DNA from: Bacillota bacterium
GTDB lineage: Bacteria; Bacillota; Clostridia; Peptostreptococcales; Anaerovoracaceae
Direction: 5' to 3'
Length of the DNA: 21,300 nt
Assembly: GCA_030535715.1 (NCBI GenBank)
Contig: JAUNRL010000005.1
Location: 1-21,300 of the forward strand
Shown here: positions 1-8,431 of the stretch, in pieces
How the letters are laid out: each line of letters begins with the position of its first letter
Position numbering within the stretch: position 1 is the first letter of the stretch
The notes under the pieces: model-generated
The model's database searches: none
What the model was told of the DNA's origin: nothing
Seen by the model: only the letters and a program-made list of their open reading frames with translations
Translations under genes and position numbers: made by a program

Positions 1-645
1 TATGAGCCGGAGCAGTATCTGTTGAACCATGACCGGCCGCTGGCCGTGGGGCCCTATGGAACAGCGCCCTATTACATGGAAGTGAAGCGGCAGCAGGCCC
101 AGGCGATGAAGGATTCCATGCCGGTGATTCTGGAAGTGGCGGAGAAGTTCCGGGAGATGACGGGGCGCTCCTACGGCTTTTTCGAGGAATACCGGATGGA
201 AGATGCTGAGGTGGCGGTGGTGGTCATCGGCTCCAGCGCCGGCACCGGCAAAGAGGCCGTGAACCGGCTGCGCGCCGAGGGCAGGAAGGTCGGCCTGATC
301 AAACTCAGGGTGTTCCGGCCCTTCCCGCGCATTCCTCTCGCCCAGGCCATGTGCCGAGTGCGAGCCGTGGCGGTCATGGACAAGGCGGAGAGTTTCTCCA
401 ACAGCGGCGGGCCTCTGTTCAACGAGTCCCGCAGCGCCCTCTACGATCTGCCCGACCGTCCCTATGCCATCAACTACATCTACGGCCTCGGCGGACGGGA
501 CATCACCGTCGGGGATTTCTATGAGATATTCAGAGACCTCTTCATCATCGCCGATACCGATGATCCCGGGGACGTATACCGCTACATCGGCGTGCGGGAT
601 TCCCGGTATGAAGAGGGTGGGTTTGACCACAGGAGTGAAGAGTAA
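1..645 (+). CDS. 2-oxoacid:ferredoxin oxidoreductase, alpha subunit (C-terminal part; gene starts before the window)
   Basis: The frame is open from base 1 (reading Y-E-P-E-Q-Y-L) to the TAA at 643-645, so this is the last ~214 residues of a longer protein. The sequence matches the C-terminal half of the PorA/VorA family: the run around VAVVVIGSSAGTGKEAV followed by VGLIKLRVFRPFP is the Rossmann-like domain typical of these alpha subunits, and DKAESFSNSGGPLF follows. Family members oxidatively decarboxylate a 2-oxoacid (pyruvate, branched-chain or similar) with CoA to an acyl-CoA, reducing ferredoxin in the cytoplasm. The TTG at 22 is only the first possible start inside the window and is not the real start. 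The stop overlaps the next gene by one base (TAATG), so the two are translationally coupled. The substrate cannot be told from this fragment; because ior and paaK genes follow, a branched-chain or aryl 2-oxoacid is as likely as pyruvate. Confidence 0.88.
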   Translation, partial: YEPEQYLLNHDRPLAVGPYGTAPYYMEVKRQQAQAMKDSMPVILEVAEKFREMTGRSYGFFEEYRMEDAEVAVVVIGSSAGTGKEAVNRLRAEGRKVGLIKLRVFRPFPRIPLAQAMCRVRAVAVMDKAESFSNSGGPLFNESRSALYDLPDRPYAINYIYGLGGRDITVGDFYEIFRDLFIIADTDDPGDVYRYIGVRDSRYEEGGFDHRSEE

Positions 646-1574
646 TGGCCTATAATCTGAAACGGGAACTGGAGAAGCCGGAACGGCTGGCCGGAGGACA
701 CCGGCTCTGCGCGGGATGCGGCGCCGGCATCGCCGTGAGAGGCGTGCTGCGCGCGCTGGAGGAAGGCGACCGGGCAGTGGTGGGCAACGCCACCGGATGT
801 CTGGAGGTTTCCAGCTTCATTTACCCCAATACCGCCTACTATGACAGTTACATTCATACCGCTTTCGAAAACGCGGGTGCGACCATGTCCGGCGTGGAGG
901 CAGCCTACGATGTGCTGAAGAAAAAGGGCAGGGTGCAGGATACCTTCAAGTTCATCACCTTCGGCGGTGACGGCGGGACCTATGACATCGGCCTGCAGTC
1001 CCTGTCGGGCGCCATGGAGCGGGGCCACGATATGGTCTACGTCTGCTATGACAACGAGGCCTACATGAATACCGGCATCCAGCGGTCTTCTTCTACGCCC
1101 CAGTTTGCCAATGCGACCACCTCGCCGGCGGGAAAGATGATTCCCGGCAAACCCCAGTCCAAGAAAAACCTGACGGAGATTATGGCCGCCCACAACATTC
1201 CCTACGTGGCTCAGACTACCTTCCTGAATGATTTCCGCGATCTGCACGAGAAGGCGCACAAGGCGATCTATACCGAAGGCCCCTGCTTCCTCAACGTGCT
1301 GGCGCCCTGCCCGAGAGGCTGGCGCTACGAGGCGGAGGATCTGGCGGAAATCTGCCGGCTGGCGGTGGACACTTGCGTCTGGCCCCTGTATGAAATCGAA
1401 GCCGGCGAGTGGCGGCTGACCTATGAGCCCCGGCGGAAGCTGCCCGTGGAGGAATTCCTGTCGAAGCAGGGAAGGTTCCGGCACATGTTCCGCAAAGGCA
1501 ACGAATGGATGATATTAAAAACGCAGGAATATGTGGACGAGCAGTGGGAGAAACTGCTGGACAAGTGTGAGTAG
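645..1574 (+). CDS. 2-oxoacid:ferredoxin oxidoreductase, beta (TPP-binding) subunit
   Basis: A 309-residue protein of the PorB/VorB family, the thiamine-diphosphate-binding subunit that pairs with the alpha subunit encoded just upstream. Residues 21-28 read LCAGCGAG, the conserved CxxCG Fe-S ligand motif near the N-terminus of this family, and a further Cys lies at 52. The TPP/Mg motif is GDG at 108-110 with the downstream Asn at 137 (YDNEAYMNTG). The length is usual for the family. The ATG at 645 overlaps the preceding stop, and an AGGAG at 631-635 sits at good spacing. Neither a delta ferredoxin-like subunit nor a gamma subunit directly follows, so these may lie upstream of the window. The enzyme is cytoplasmic. 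Assignment to the family is firm; assignment to pyruvate rather than 2-oxoisovalerate or another substrate is not possible here. Confidence 0.9.
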   Translation: MAYNLKRELEKPERLAGGHRLCAGCGAGIAVRGVLRALEEGDRAVVGNATGCLEVSSFIYPNTAYYDSYIHTAFENAGATMSGVEAAYDVLKKKGRVQDTFKFITFGGDGGTYDIGLQSLSGAMERGHDMVYVCYDNEAYMNTGIQRSSSTPQFANATTSPAGKMIPGKPQSKKNLTEIMAAHNIPYVAQTTFLNDFRDLHEKAHKAIYTEGPCFLNVLAPCPRGWRYEAEDLAEICRLAVDTCVWPLYEIEAGEWRLTYEPRRKLPVEEFLSKQGRFRHMFRKGNEWMILKTQEYVDEQWEKLLDKCE

Positions 1575-1611
1575 AAGTGCTGCCGGGAGATAAGAAATAA
1601 GAGAGAATCCA

Positions 1612-3363
1612 ATGAGCGAACAGAACAGACAGATCATGCTGGGCAATGAAGCCTTTGCCCGGGGAGCCTGGGAAGCAGGGGTCACGGTGGTGTCCTCCTA
1701 TCCGGGAACGCCGAGCACCGAGGTGACGGAAGCCGCGGCGAAATACGATGAAATCCATGCGGAATGGGCGCCCAACGAGAAGGTGGGTGTGGAGACAGCC
1801 ATGGGCGCGTCCCTGGGCAGCGCCAGAGTGCTGTCCTGCATGAAGCATGTAGGACTGAACGTGGCGGCAGATCCCTTTTATACGGCGGCATACACCGGCG
1901 TAAGCGGCGGCTTCGTCGTGCTGGTGGCCGACGACAACGGATGCCATTCCAGCCAGAATGAACAGGATTCCCGCTACCACGGCCGAAGCGCCGGCGTACC
2001 GGTTCTGGAGCCGGCGGATGCGCAGGAATGCAAGGACTTTATCCGTCTGGCCTATGACATCAGCGAGAAGTACGATACGGTAGTGCTCCTGCGGTCCAAT
2101 ACCCGCGTTTCCCATTCCCGGGGAATCGTGGAGCTGGGCGAGCGGACGGAGAGGGAGAATATCCCCTATGAGAAAAACCCGGGCAAATATGTGGCCATGC
2201 CGGCCATGGCCAGAAAGCTTCACGCTGCCCAGGAGGAACGGCTGGCGCAGATCGCTGAGGACTCCTGCGAATGGGAGATCAACGATGTCCAGATGGGGAA
2301 TACATCCATGGGAATCATCACCAGCGGGATTGCCTTTGAATACGCGAAGGATGCCCTGCCTGACGTCAGCTTCCTGAAGCTGGGGATCGTCAATCCCCTG
2401 CCGAAGAACCTGATCCGGGATTTTGCCGCTAACGTGGATAAACTCTACATTATTGAGGAGGGAGACCCCTTCATCGAGGAGCAGATCCGTTCCTGGGGAA
2501 TTCCGGTGGCCGGCGGCAAGGACATGTTCACGATACAGGGCGAATACAGCGCCAACATGATTCGCGAGGCCTTCGGCGAGGATCCGGCGGAGCACGATGT
2601 GGATGTGAGCGATGCTCCTGGACGCCCGCCGCTTCTTTGCGCGGGATGCCCCCACAGGGGACTGTTCCATGTGCTGAGCAAAAAGAAGACGCGGGTCTTC
2701 GGCGACATCGGCTGCTATACGCTGGCGGCTCTGCCGCCCACATCATCCATCGATACTACCCTCTGCATGGGCGCCTCCATCGGTATGGCCCATGGATTTG
2801 AAAAGGCAACCCATGACAAGGAAAATACCGTGGCGGTGCTGGGTGATTCCACCTTCCTGCATTCCGGCATCACCGGGCTCGTCAACATGAGTTACAACGG
2901 ATCGAAGGGAACGGTCATCATCCTGGACAACCGGATCACCGGCATGACCGGCCATCAGCAGAATCCGGCCAGCGGGAAGAACGCCAGGGGCGAGCCGGCG
3001 CCGGCGGTGGATCTTGCGAAGCTCTGCCGGGCCTGCGGCGTGAAGCATGTGGTGGAGGTGGATCCCTTCGAACTTGAGGATCTGGAGAAGATCGTCGAAG
3101 AGGAGACCGCCCGTAATGAGCTGTCTGTGATCATCGCCAAACGGCCCTGCGCCATGATCGTGAAGCAGCCGGGAATCCCCATGGCGGTGACAGACCGCTG
3201 CAAAAACTGCCGGATGTGCATGAAGGTCGGCTGCCCGGCTATTGAGATCAGAGACGGACGTCCCTTCGTCGTCCCTGAACGCTGCGTGGGATGCGGACTG
3301 TGCGCGAAGGTGTGTCCCTTTGATGCCATCGAGATCACCGGAAAGAAGGAGGAGAAGCAATGA
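1612..3363 (+). CDS. iorA: Indolepyruvate ferredoxin oxidoreductase, alpha subunit
   Basis: A 583-residue protein with the full architecture of IorA: an N-terminal pyrimidine-binding domain (SSYPGTPSTEV near residue 28-38, E-K-V-G-V-E-T-A-M-G near 56), a TPP domain with LCAGCPHRG and GDIGCYTLAALPP, then LGDSTFLHSG and LDNRITGMTGHQ as the GDS...N cofactor motif, and a C-terminal two-cluster ferredoxin domain. The first cluster has C530, C533, C536 and C541 and the second C558, C561, C564 and C568. It converts aryl pyruvates (indolepyruvate, phenylpyruvate, hydroxyphenylpyruvate) with CoA to arylacetyl-CoA and reduces ferredoxin. It overlaps iorB by four bases (ATGA), as expected for a stoichiometric two-subunit enzyme. 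The start at 1612 has only a weak purine-rich SD, AGAGAG, just upstream. Next to paaK this is a typical aromatic amino acid fermentation module. Confidence 0.95.
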   Translation: MSEQNRQIMLGNEAFARGAWEAGVTVVSSYPGTPSTEVTEAAAKYDEIHAEWAPNEKVGVETAMGASLGSARVLSCMKHVGLNVAADPFYTAAYTGVSGGFVVLVADDNGCHSSQNEQDSRYHGRSAGVPVLEPADAQECKDFIRLAYDISEKYDTVVLLRSNTRVSHSRGIVELGERTERENIPYEKNPGKYVAMPAMARKLHAAQEERLAQIAEDSCEWEINDVQMGNTSMGIITSGIAFEYAKDALPDVSFLKLGIVNPLPKNLIRDFAANVDKLYIIEEGDPFIEEQIRSWGIPVAGGKDMFTIQGEYSANMIREAFGEDPAEHDVDVSDAPGRPPLLCAGCPHRGLFHVLSKKKTRVFGDIGCYTLAALPPTSSIDTTLCMGASIGMAHGFEKATHDKENTVAVLGDSTFLHSGITGLVNMSYNGSKGTVIILDNRITGMTGHQQNPASGKNARGEPAPAVDLAKLCRACGVKHVVEVDPFELEDLEKIVEEETARNELSVIIAKRPCAMIVKQPGIPMAVTDRCKNCRMCMKVGCPAIEIRDGRPFVVPERCVGCGLCAKVCPFDAIEITGKKEEKQ

Positions 3364-3932
3364 ATACCAATATTCTGATCGTCGGTGTCGGCGGGCAGGG
3401 GACACTGCTGTCCAGCGTGCTTCTCGGCAATCTGGCGCTGGATGGCGGATACGATGTGAAGCTCAGCGAGGTACACGGCATGTCCCAGCGGGGCGGAAGC
3501 GTGGTAACCCATGTGAAAATCAGCGACGGCAGGGTCGGCGCGCCCCTCATTGAGGAAGGGGAAGCGGACATTATTCTTGCCTTTGAACAGCTGGAAGCCT
3601 ACCGCTGGCTCCCCTATCTGAAGAAGGGGGGAGCTCTGTACGTCAACGTGCAGCAGATTCTGCCCATGCCGGTGATTCTGGGACAGGCCGCCTGGCCGGA
3701 GAACCTGGAGGAGGCGCTGGCGAAACGCGCGGGGAAGATCAAGGCGTTTGATGCCCTGCGGATTGCGGAGGAGTGCGGAAGCGACAAGGCGGTCAACGTC
3801 GTGCTGCTGGGCGCAGCTTCCCGCGATCTTCCCTTCAGCGAAGAGGCGTGGATGGACGTAATCGGGAAAAAAGTGAAGGGGAAGTTTGTTGAGATGAACA
3901 AGTTCGCGTTTCGGCGGGGACAGCAGGCGTAG
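3360..3932 (+). CDS. iorB: Indolepyruvate ferredoxin oxidoreductase, beta subunit
   Basis: A 190-residue protein of the gamma-type (POR_N) family that forms the small subunit of indolepyruvate ferredoxin oxidoreductase. The N-terminus ILIVGVGGQGTLLSS is the conserved glycine-rich nucleotide/CoA-binding loop, followed by EVHGMSQRGGSVVTHV, which is diagnostic of the IorB/KorC/PorG family. The ATG at 3360 overlaps the iorA stop (ATGA), and the end of iorA carries AAGGAGGAGAAG, which supplies the ribosome binding site. The length is normal and there is no Fe-S motif, as expected. A 90-bp gap follows before paaK; I see no convincing terminator there, so paaK is probably in the same transcript. Confidence 0.94.
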   Translation: MNTNILIVGVGGQGTLLSSVLLGNLALDGGYDVKLSEVHGMSQRGGSVVTHVKISDGRVGAPLIEEGEADIILAFEQLEAYRWLPYLKKGGALYVNVQQILPMPVILGQAAWPENLEEALAKRAGKIKAFDALRIAEECGSDKAVNVVLLGAASRDLPFSEEAWMDVIGKKVKGKFVEMNKFAFRRGQQA

Positions 3933-4022
3933 CGGCAGGCTGTCCCGGACAACCGGAAGAACAACAGGACGGTTTACGAAACGGGAAACCGGACATCAAA
4001 ACAAAGAAAGGAAAAACCCCTT

Positions 4023-5324
4023 ATGATCTGGAATAAGGAAATGGAATGCGCGGATCGGGAAACCATGTGCGCGCTGCAGCTGGAAAGGCTGCAGGAAACG
4101 GTAAAATATGAGTACGAGCATGTGCCCCACTACGCGGCGAAGATGGACAAGGCCGGCGTGAAGCCGGAGGATATCGTCACGCTGGAGGACATTTCTCTGC
4201 TCCCTTTCGTGACGAAGGAGGATCTGGCGGAGAATTATCCCACCGGCCTGTTTGCCGCATCTATGGACGATATCGTCCGGATCCAGTCCTCTTCGGGAAC
4301 AACGGGAAAGTCGAAAATCATCGGCTACACGAAGGGGGACATGGAAGACTGGGGCGAGGCCGTGGCGAGAGGACTGGTCATGTGCGGCGCGGGCGCCAAC
4401 GACGTGATCCATGTGGCCTACGGCTATGGCCTGTTTACCGGCGGACTGGGCGCCCATGCCGGTGCGGAGACCATTGGCGCGACGGTGCTGCCCATGAGCA
4501 CGGGCAACACAGCCCGGCAGATCATGTTCATGCAGGATATGAAGAGCGATGTGATCTGCTGCACCCCCTCCTACGCGCTGACCATCGCCGAGGCGGTGGC
4601 GAAGACCGGCATTGATCCCCGTGACCTGCAGATCCGCGCCGGGCTGTTCGGGGCGGAGCCCTGGACCCAGAGCATGCGGGAGAAAATCGAAAAGGGACTG
4701 GGCATCCGCGCCCACGACATCTACGGTCTGACCGAGATTACCGGCCCCGGTGTGGCCACCAGCTGCGAGGCAAACAGCGGCATGCACATTCAGGAGGATC
4801 TGTTCTATCCGGAAATCGTTGATCCGAACACCCTGAAGCCGCTGCCGCCGGGGGAGACCGGCGAGCTGGTTTTCACCACGCTGAAGAAGAGGGGCGTGCC
4901 CATGGTCCGCTACCGGACCAGAGACATCTGTTATCTGATGGAGGGAAAATGTGCCTGTGGCAGAACCACTGTGCGGATGAGCCGGGTCTTCGGCCGCACC
5001 GACGATATGCTCATCGTCAAGGGCGTCAACGTTTTCCCGTCTCAGGTAGAAACGGTCATCGCCAAGTTCGATGAACTGACGCTGAATTACAAGATTCTGG
5101 TTGACCGCAAGGGCGGATCCGACAGCATCGAGCTGATGGTCGAGTTTGCCGAAGGTCTGATTATCGATGACATCAATTTCGTTGAGGTACTGAAGAAGAA
5201 GGTCGAGCACGCGCTGCGGGAAATCCTGCAGATCGGCTGCAAGGTCAGGTTCCTGAACGCGGGAACGCTGCCCAGAAGCGAGGGCAAGGCCATTCGGGTT
5301 GAGGACAGGAGGAAGTACGAATAA
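4023..5324 (+). CDS. paaK: Phenylacetate-CoA ligase family protein (aryl/acyl-CoA ligase)
   Basis: A 433-residue AMP-forming ligase of the PaaK family, the usual length. Motifs: the ATP/AMP P-loop SSSGTTGKSK at about residues 89-98, the A5 motif YGLTEITGPGVATSC, then YRTRDIC, and the C-terminal lid domain starting RTDDMLIVKGVNVFPSQVE, whose later Lys is the expected catalytic lysine (…RSEGKAIRV near the end). A CxCG (CACG) precedes the lid, as in many PaaKs. In fermenting anaerobes, PaaK homologues next to iorAB are thought to interconvert arylacetate and arylacetyl-CoA; in reverse they would yield ATP. An AAAGGA SD lies upstream of the ATG. The stop overlaps the following ACT gene by one base (TAATG), so the two products are probably made together. 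Substrate range (phenylacetate, indoleacetate, other) is not visible. Confidence 0.92.
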   Translation: MIWNKEMECADRETMCALQLERLQETVKYEYEHVPHYAAKMDKAGVKPEDIVTLEDISLLPFVTKEDLAENYPTGLFAASMDDIVRIQSSSGTTGKSKIIGYTKGDMEDWGEAVARGLVMCGAGANDVIHVAYGYGLFTGGLGAHAGAETIGATVLPMSTGNTARQIMFMQDMKSDVICCTPSYALTIAEAVAKTGIDPRDLQIRAGLFGAEPWTQSMREKIEKGLGIRAHDIYGLTEITGPGVATSCEANSGMHIQEDLFYPEIVDPNTLKPLPPGETGELVFTTLKKRGVPMVRYRTRDICYLMEGKCACGRTTVRMSRVFGRTDDMLIVKGVNVFPSQVETVIAKFDELTLNYKILVDRKGGSDSIELMVEFAEGLIIDDINFVEVLKKKVEHALREILQIGCKVRFLNAGTLPRSEGKAIRVEDRRKYE

Positions 5325-5749
5325 TGGCAGTGAAACAGGTATCCATCTTTATTGAAAACGAAACGGGGCGACTGGCTGCCCTGACGCAGCTTCTGGCCGA
5401 TCACGGCGTGGATCTGAACGCCGCAACCATCGCGGAAACCGGAGAATACGGCATCTTGCGCTGCATCGTGCAGAATCCGGAAGAAATGGCCGGCATCCTG
5501 TCCGACGGCGGATTCATGGCCAGTGTGACAGAAGTTCTGGCCGTGGGCATCGACAACAGGCCGGGCGGGCTGAATCGCGTGCTGCAGGTGCTGTCCGGCG
5601 CAGGGATCAGCGTCAAGTACATCTATTCCACCATTCAGTCCATCAAGGGCGAAGCGGTGATCATGATGAAGACCGGTGATCAGGATCGGGCCGAGAAACT
5701 CCTGCAGAGTGCGGGCGTTAATCTGTGCACCATGGATGAGCTGAAATAG
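5324..5749 (+). CDS. Tandem ACT-domain protein (PaaK-associated regulator)
   Basis: A 141-residue protein made of two ACT domains, about residues 4-68 (KQVSIFIENETGRLAALTQLLADHGV…) and 70-138 (VLAVGIDNRPGGLNRVLQVLSGAGIS…). Each begins with the conserved strand and the N-x-x-G-x-L-type ligand loop. There is no DNA-binding or catalytic domain. Such small double-ACT proteins are regularly found next to phenylacetate-CoA ligase in anaerobes and are presumed to bind an amino acid and modulate metabolism; the ligand is not known from the sequence. The ATG overlaps the paaK stop, with AGGAGG at 5307-5312 as SD. Only 20 bp separate its stop from the sortase gene. Confidence 0.9.
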   Translation: MAVKQVSIFIENETGRLAALTQLLADHGVDLNAATIAETGEYGILRCIVQNPEEMAGILSDGGFMASVTEVLAVGIDNRPGGLNRVLQVLSGAGISVKYIYSTIQSIKGEAVIMMKTGDQDRAEKLLQSAGVNLCTMDELK

Positions 5750-5769
5750 AAACAGAAACAGGAGAGCGA

Positions 5770-6579
5770 ATGAGCAGGAAAGGCAAGGGAAGCAGAAAAC
5801 CCATGAGCTTGGGGTCGAAGATCCTTCTGATCATCTGCCTGATCGTTTTCTGCGGATCCGGGTATTATCTGGGAAACTATTATTTCCAGGCCTGGAAGGC
5901 ACAGGATCAGTTCTCCGGCCTGAAGAAGGCAGAGAAGATGCAGAAGGATCTGCTGACCAGCCGGGGCACCATCATCGGCAAATATGCGGGCCTCTATCAG
6001 GCGAACAGCGATATCATCGGATGGGTCAGGATGGAGGATACGAAAATTGATTATCCCGTCATGCAGACGAAGGATGACCCGGAGTACTATCTCCATCGGG
6101 ATTTCCAGCGGCAGCACTCGGAGTCGGGCACTCCCTTTATGGATGCGGAAAGCGATATTTTCATTCCCACGTGCAACTGGCTGGTCTACGGCCACCATAT
6201 GAAGAGCGGCATCATGTTCCATGATCTGGTCAAATACGAGGATTCGAAGTTCTATCAGAAGCATCCGACTTTTTCCTTTGACACTATCTACAAAGGAGGG
6301 CAGGGAACCTATCAGATCATTGCCGCGGGATACTCGAAGATCTACGCGGAGGATTCCGACGCCTTCAAGTATTATCAGTATGCCGGGATCACCACGGAAG
6401 AGGAGTTCAACGAATACGTTGACGGCGTGCGTTCGATTTCGGCCTATGACACCGGCCAGAGCGCCGAGTTCGGCGATCAGCTGGTGACCCTGTCTACCTG
6501 TGCGTATCAGACGAAGGAGGGGCGGTTCTTTGTGGTCGGCAAGCGCATTGACGCGAAGATGAAGAAACCGGAATTTTAA
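5770..6579 (+). CDS. srtB: Class B sortase
   Basis: A 269-residue membrane-anchored cysteine transpeptidase. A basic N-terminus (SRKGKGSRK) is followed by one transmembrane segment at about residues 17-38, so the protein is a type II membrane protein with its catalytic domain outside. The catalytic triad is visible: His142 in LVYGHHM, Cys244 in TLSTCAY and Arg252 in GRFFVVGKR. The YGHHMKSGIMF context and the long helix after it (about 180-230) are class B features. Class B sortases attach proteins bearing NPQTN/NPxTG-like motifs to peptidoglycan or build pili. AGGAGA lies 6-11 bp before the ATG. It starts 20 bp after the ACT gene, so it appears to be the last full gene of the catabolic operon, which is an unusual place. 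A likely substrate, with NAPTGD at its C-terminus, is encoded at 14342-18520. Confidence 0.93.
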   Translation: MSRKGKGSRKPMSLGSKILLIICLIVFCGSGYYLGNYYFQAWKAQDQFSGLKKAEKMQKDLLTSRGTIIGKYAGLYQANSDIIGWVRMEDTKIDYPVMQTKDDPEYYLHRDFQRQHSESGTPFMDAESDIFIPTCNWLVYGHHMKSGIMFHDLVKYEDSKFYQKHPTFSFDTIYKGGQGTYQIIAAGYSKIYAEDSDAFKYYQYAGITTEEEFNEYVDGVRSISAYDTGQSAEFGDQLVTLSTCAYQTKEGRFFVVGKRIDAKMKKPEF

Positions 6580-6582
6580 CCG

Positions 6583-6663
6583 ATGAGCGGGAAACCCATG
6601 ACCTTTACCGAGCTTCTGACCGCCTGCTTTGACGGCATCGTGTCCATGGGCTTCGTGATGTAG
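6583..6663 (+). CDS. Possible 26-residue small ORF after the sortase gene
   Basis: An ATG four bases after the sortase stop opens a 26-codon frame (M-S-G-K-P-M-T-F-T-E-L-L-T-A-C-F-D-G-I-V…) ending at the TAG 6661-6663. There is no Shine-Dalgarno sequence, so translation would have to be coupled to the sortase. The composition is plausible for a short amphipathic helix, but I do not recognise it. It could equally be the stub of a longer gene truncated just before the terminator. Low confidence. Confidence 0.2.
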   Translation: MSGKPMTFTELLTACFDGIVSMGFVM

Positions 6664-6694
6664 GCGGGTCTGGCCGACATATCATTTCCCGTAA

Positions 6695-6748
6695 AAAACG
6701 GCGGAAGAGTCAAAGCGCTTCATGGCGTGGTGACTCTTCCGCCGTTTT
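6695..6748. terminator. Bidirectional intrinsic terminator between the sortase operon and ilvD
   Basis: A perfect 18-bp inverted repeat (6695-6712 with 6731-6748, core CGGCGGAAGAGTCA / TGACTCTTCCGCCG) encloses an 18-nt loop. The arms start with AAAA and end with TTTT, so each strand has a U-run after the GC-rich stem. It lies between two convergent genes and can stop transcription from both sides. Confidence 0.9.
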
Positions 6749-6762
6749 CTTTATCCGCTGCG

Positions 6763-8421
6763 CTATTTCATCACTGCGCCCTTTGAGGAAGCGTCTACGT
6801 TCCGCATGTAGCGGACCAGCCACCCGGAGGTGACGTTCGGCGGGGGAGCGACGTAATCCTTTCGGCGCGCATCGAACTCTTCGTCAGAGACCCGGGCGTT
6901 GATCGAAGCGCCGGGGATATCGATGTCGATGATGTCTCCCTCTCTGAGCAGGCCGATGGTGCCGCCGGAGGCCGCCTCCGGACAGACGTGTCCGATGGAG
7001 GCGCCGCGGCTGGCGCCGCTGAAGCGGCCGTCAGTGATCAGGGCGACGGTCTTGTCCAGTTTCATACCGGCCAGGGCGCTGGTCGGGTTGAGCATTTCCC
7101 GCATGCCCGGACCGCCTTTGGGGCCTTCGTACCGGATGACAACGACGTCGCCGTCCGCGATCTTCCCGTTGTAGATGGCATCAATGGCTTCGTCTTCGCT
7201 GTCGAAGACTCTGGCTGGTCCGGAGTGCTTCAGCATTTCCGGCGCTACGGCGCTGCGCTTGACCACGCAGCCGTCGGTTGCGATGTTGCCCCACATGATG
7301 GCGAGGCCGCCGGTTTCACTGTAGGGGTTATCGATGGGCCGGATGCAGCCGGTGTTTTTGATGGTCGCGCCGGCAATGTTTTCGCCGACGGTTTTGCCGG
7401 AGGCGGTAATCAGGGTCGTGTCGATCAGGCCTTCCTTATTGAGCTCGCTGAGGACAGCGGGAAGGCCGCCGGCGTTGTTCAGGTCGTGCATGTGGGTGGG
7501 GCCGGCCGGTGCCAGGTGACACAGGTTGGGCACTCTGGCGCTGAACGCATTGAAGATCTTCAGATCAAGATCCACGTCCGCTTCGTTGGCAATGGCCAGC
7601 AGGTGCAGAACACTGTTGGAGGAGCAGCCCAGTGCCATGTCGCAGACCAGGGCGTTCTTCAGGGACTTCTCGTTGATGATGTCCCGCGCTTTGATGTCCT
7701 TGTTGATTAGGTTCATGATGGCCATGCCGGTGTGCTTGGCCAGCAAGATCCGTCCGCTGTGGACAGCGGGAATGGTTCCGTTGCCCGGCAGGGCGATGCC
7801 GACCGCCTCGGACAGGCAGTTCATGCTGTTGGCCGTATACATGCCGGAGCAGGAGCCGCAGCCGGGACAGACGTTTTCTTCGAATTCCTGAAGTTTATCA
7901 TCGTCGATGAGGCCGGCCTTATAGGCGCCTATCGCTTCGAACATTTTGGACAGGCTGGTTTCCTCGCCGCCCACCAGGCCGGACATCATCGGTCCGCCGG
8001 AGCAGACGATGGCCGGGATGTTTATCCGGACGGCAGCCATGATCATGCCGGGGACGATTTTGTCGCAGTTGGGGATCAGCACCAGGCCGTCAAAAGCGTG
8101 GGCCATGGTCATGGTCTCCACGCTGTCCGCGATCAGTTCGCGGCTGGCCAGGGAATACTTCATGCCGATATGGCCCATGGCGATGCCGTCGCAGACGCCG
8201 ATGGCCGGAACCTCGATGGGGGTTCCGCCGGCCATGCGGATGCCGGCTTTGACGGCTTCCGCCACCTTATCCAGATGCATGTGTCCGGGGACGATCTCGC
8301 TTTTGGCGGACACCACGCCCACCAGAGGACGCTCCAGTTCTTCCTTTGTATAGCCCATGGCGTAGAACAGGCTGCGGTTGGGTGCACGCTCGGTGCCCTT
8401 CGTTACAACGTCGCTTCTCAT
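6763..8421 (-). CDS. ilvD: Dihydroxy-acid dehydratase
   Basis: A 552-residue protein of the IlvD/Edd family, the normal length. It dehydrates 2,3-dihydroxy-isovalerate and 2,3-dihydroxy-3-methylvalerate to the 2-oxoacid precursors of valine/leucine and isoleucine. Visible signatures are [15 protein letters not shown] (Cys77), [10 protein letters not shown] (Cys119) and [18 protein letters not shown] (Cys185, 188, 191), which include the Fe-S ligands and the two IlvD patterns, and the C-terminal [19 protein letters not shown]. The SD on the minus strand is GAGGAG just before the ATG. The start lies 10 bp after the ilvC stop and the gene is the last of ilvBNCD. The cluster makes the enzyme oxygen-sensitive in this family, which suits an anaerobe. 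Confidence 0.97.
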   Translation of the reverse strand: MRSDVVTKGTERAPNRSLFYAMGYTKEELERPLVGVVSAKSEIVPGHMHLDKVAEAVKAGIRMAGGTPIEVPAIGVCDGIAMGHIGMKYSLASRELIADSVETMTMAHAFDGLVLIPNCDKIVPGMIMAAVRINIPAIVCSGGPMMSGLVGGEETSLSKMFEAIGAYKAGLIDDDKLQEFEENVCPGCGSCSGMYTANSMNCLSEAVGIALPGNGTIPAVHSGRILLAKHTGMAIMNLINKDIKARDIINEKSLKNALVCDMALGCSSNSVLHLLAIANEADVDLDLKIFNAFSARVPNLCHLAPAGPTHMHDLNNAGGLPAVLSELNKEGLIDTTLITASGKTVGENIAGATIKNTGCIRPIDNPYSETGGLAIMWGNIATDGCVVKRSAVAPEMLKHSGPARVFDSEDEAIDAIYNGKIADGDVVVIRYEGPKGGPGMREMLNPTSALAGMKLDKTVALITDGRFSGASRGASIGHVCPEAASGGTIGLLREGDIIDIDIPGASINARVSDEEFDARRKDYVAPPPNVTSGWLVRYMRNVDASSKGAVMK

Positions 8422-8431
8422 TTCCGTCTCC

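Noticed and set aside
1291-2670. Minus-strand open frame of 459 codons opposite the oxidoreductase genes
   Set aside because: It spans the end of one clear plus-strand gene and half of iorA, with His/Gly/Arg-rich shadow composition.
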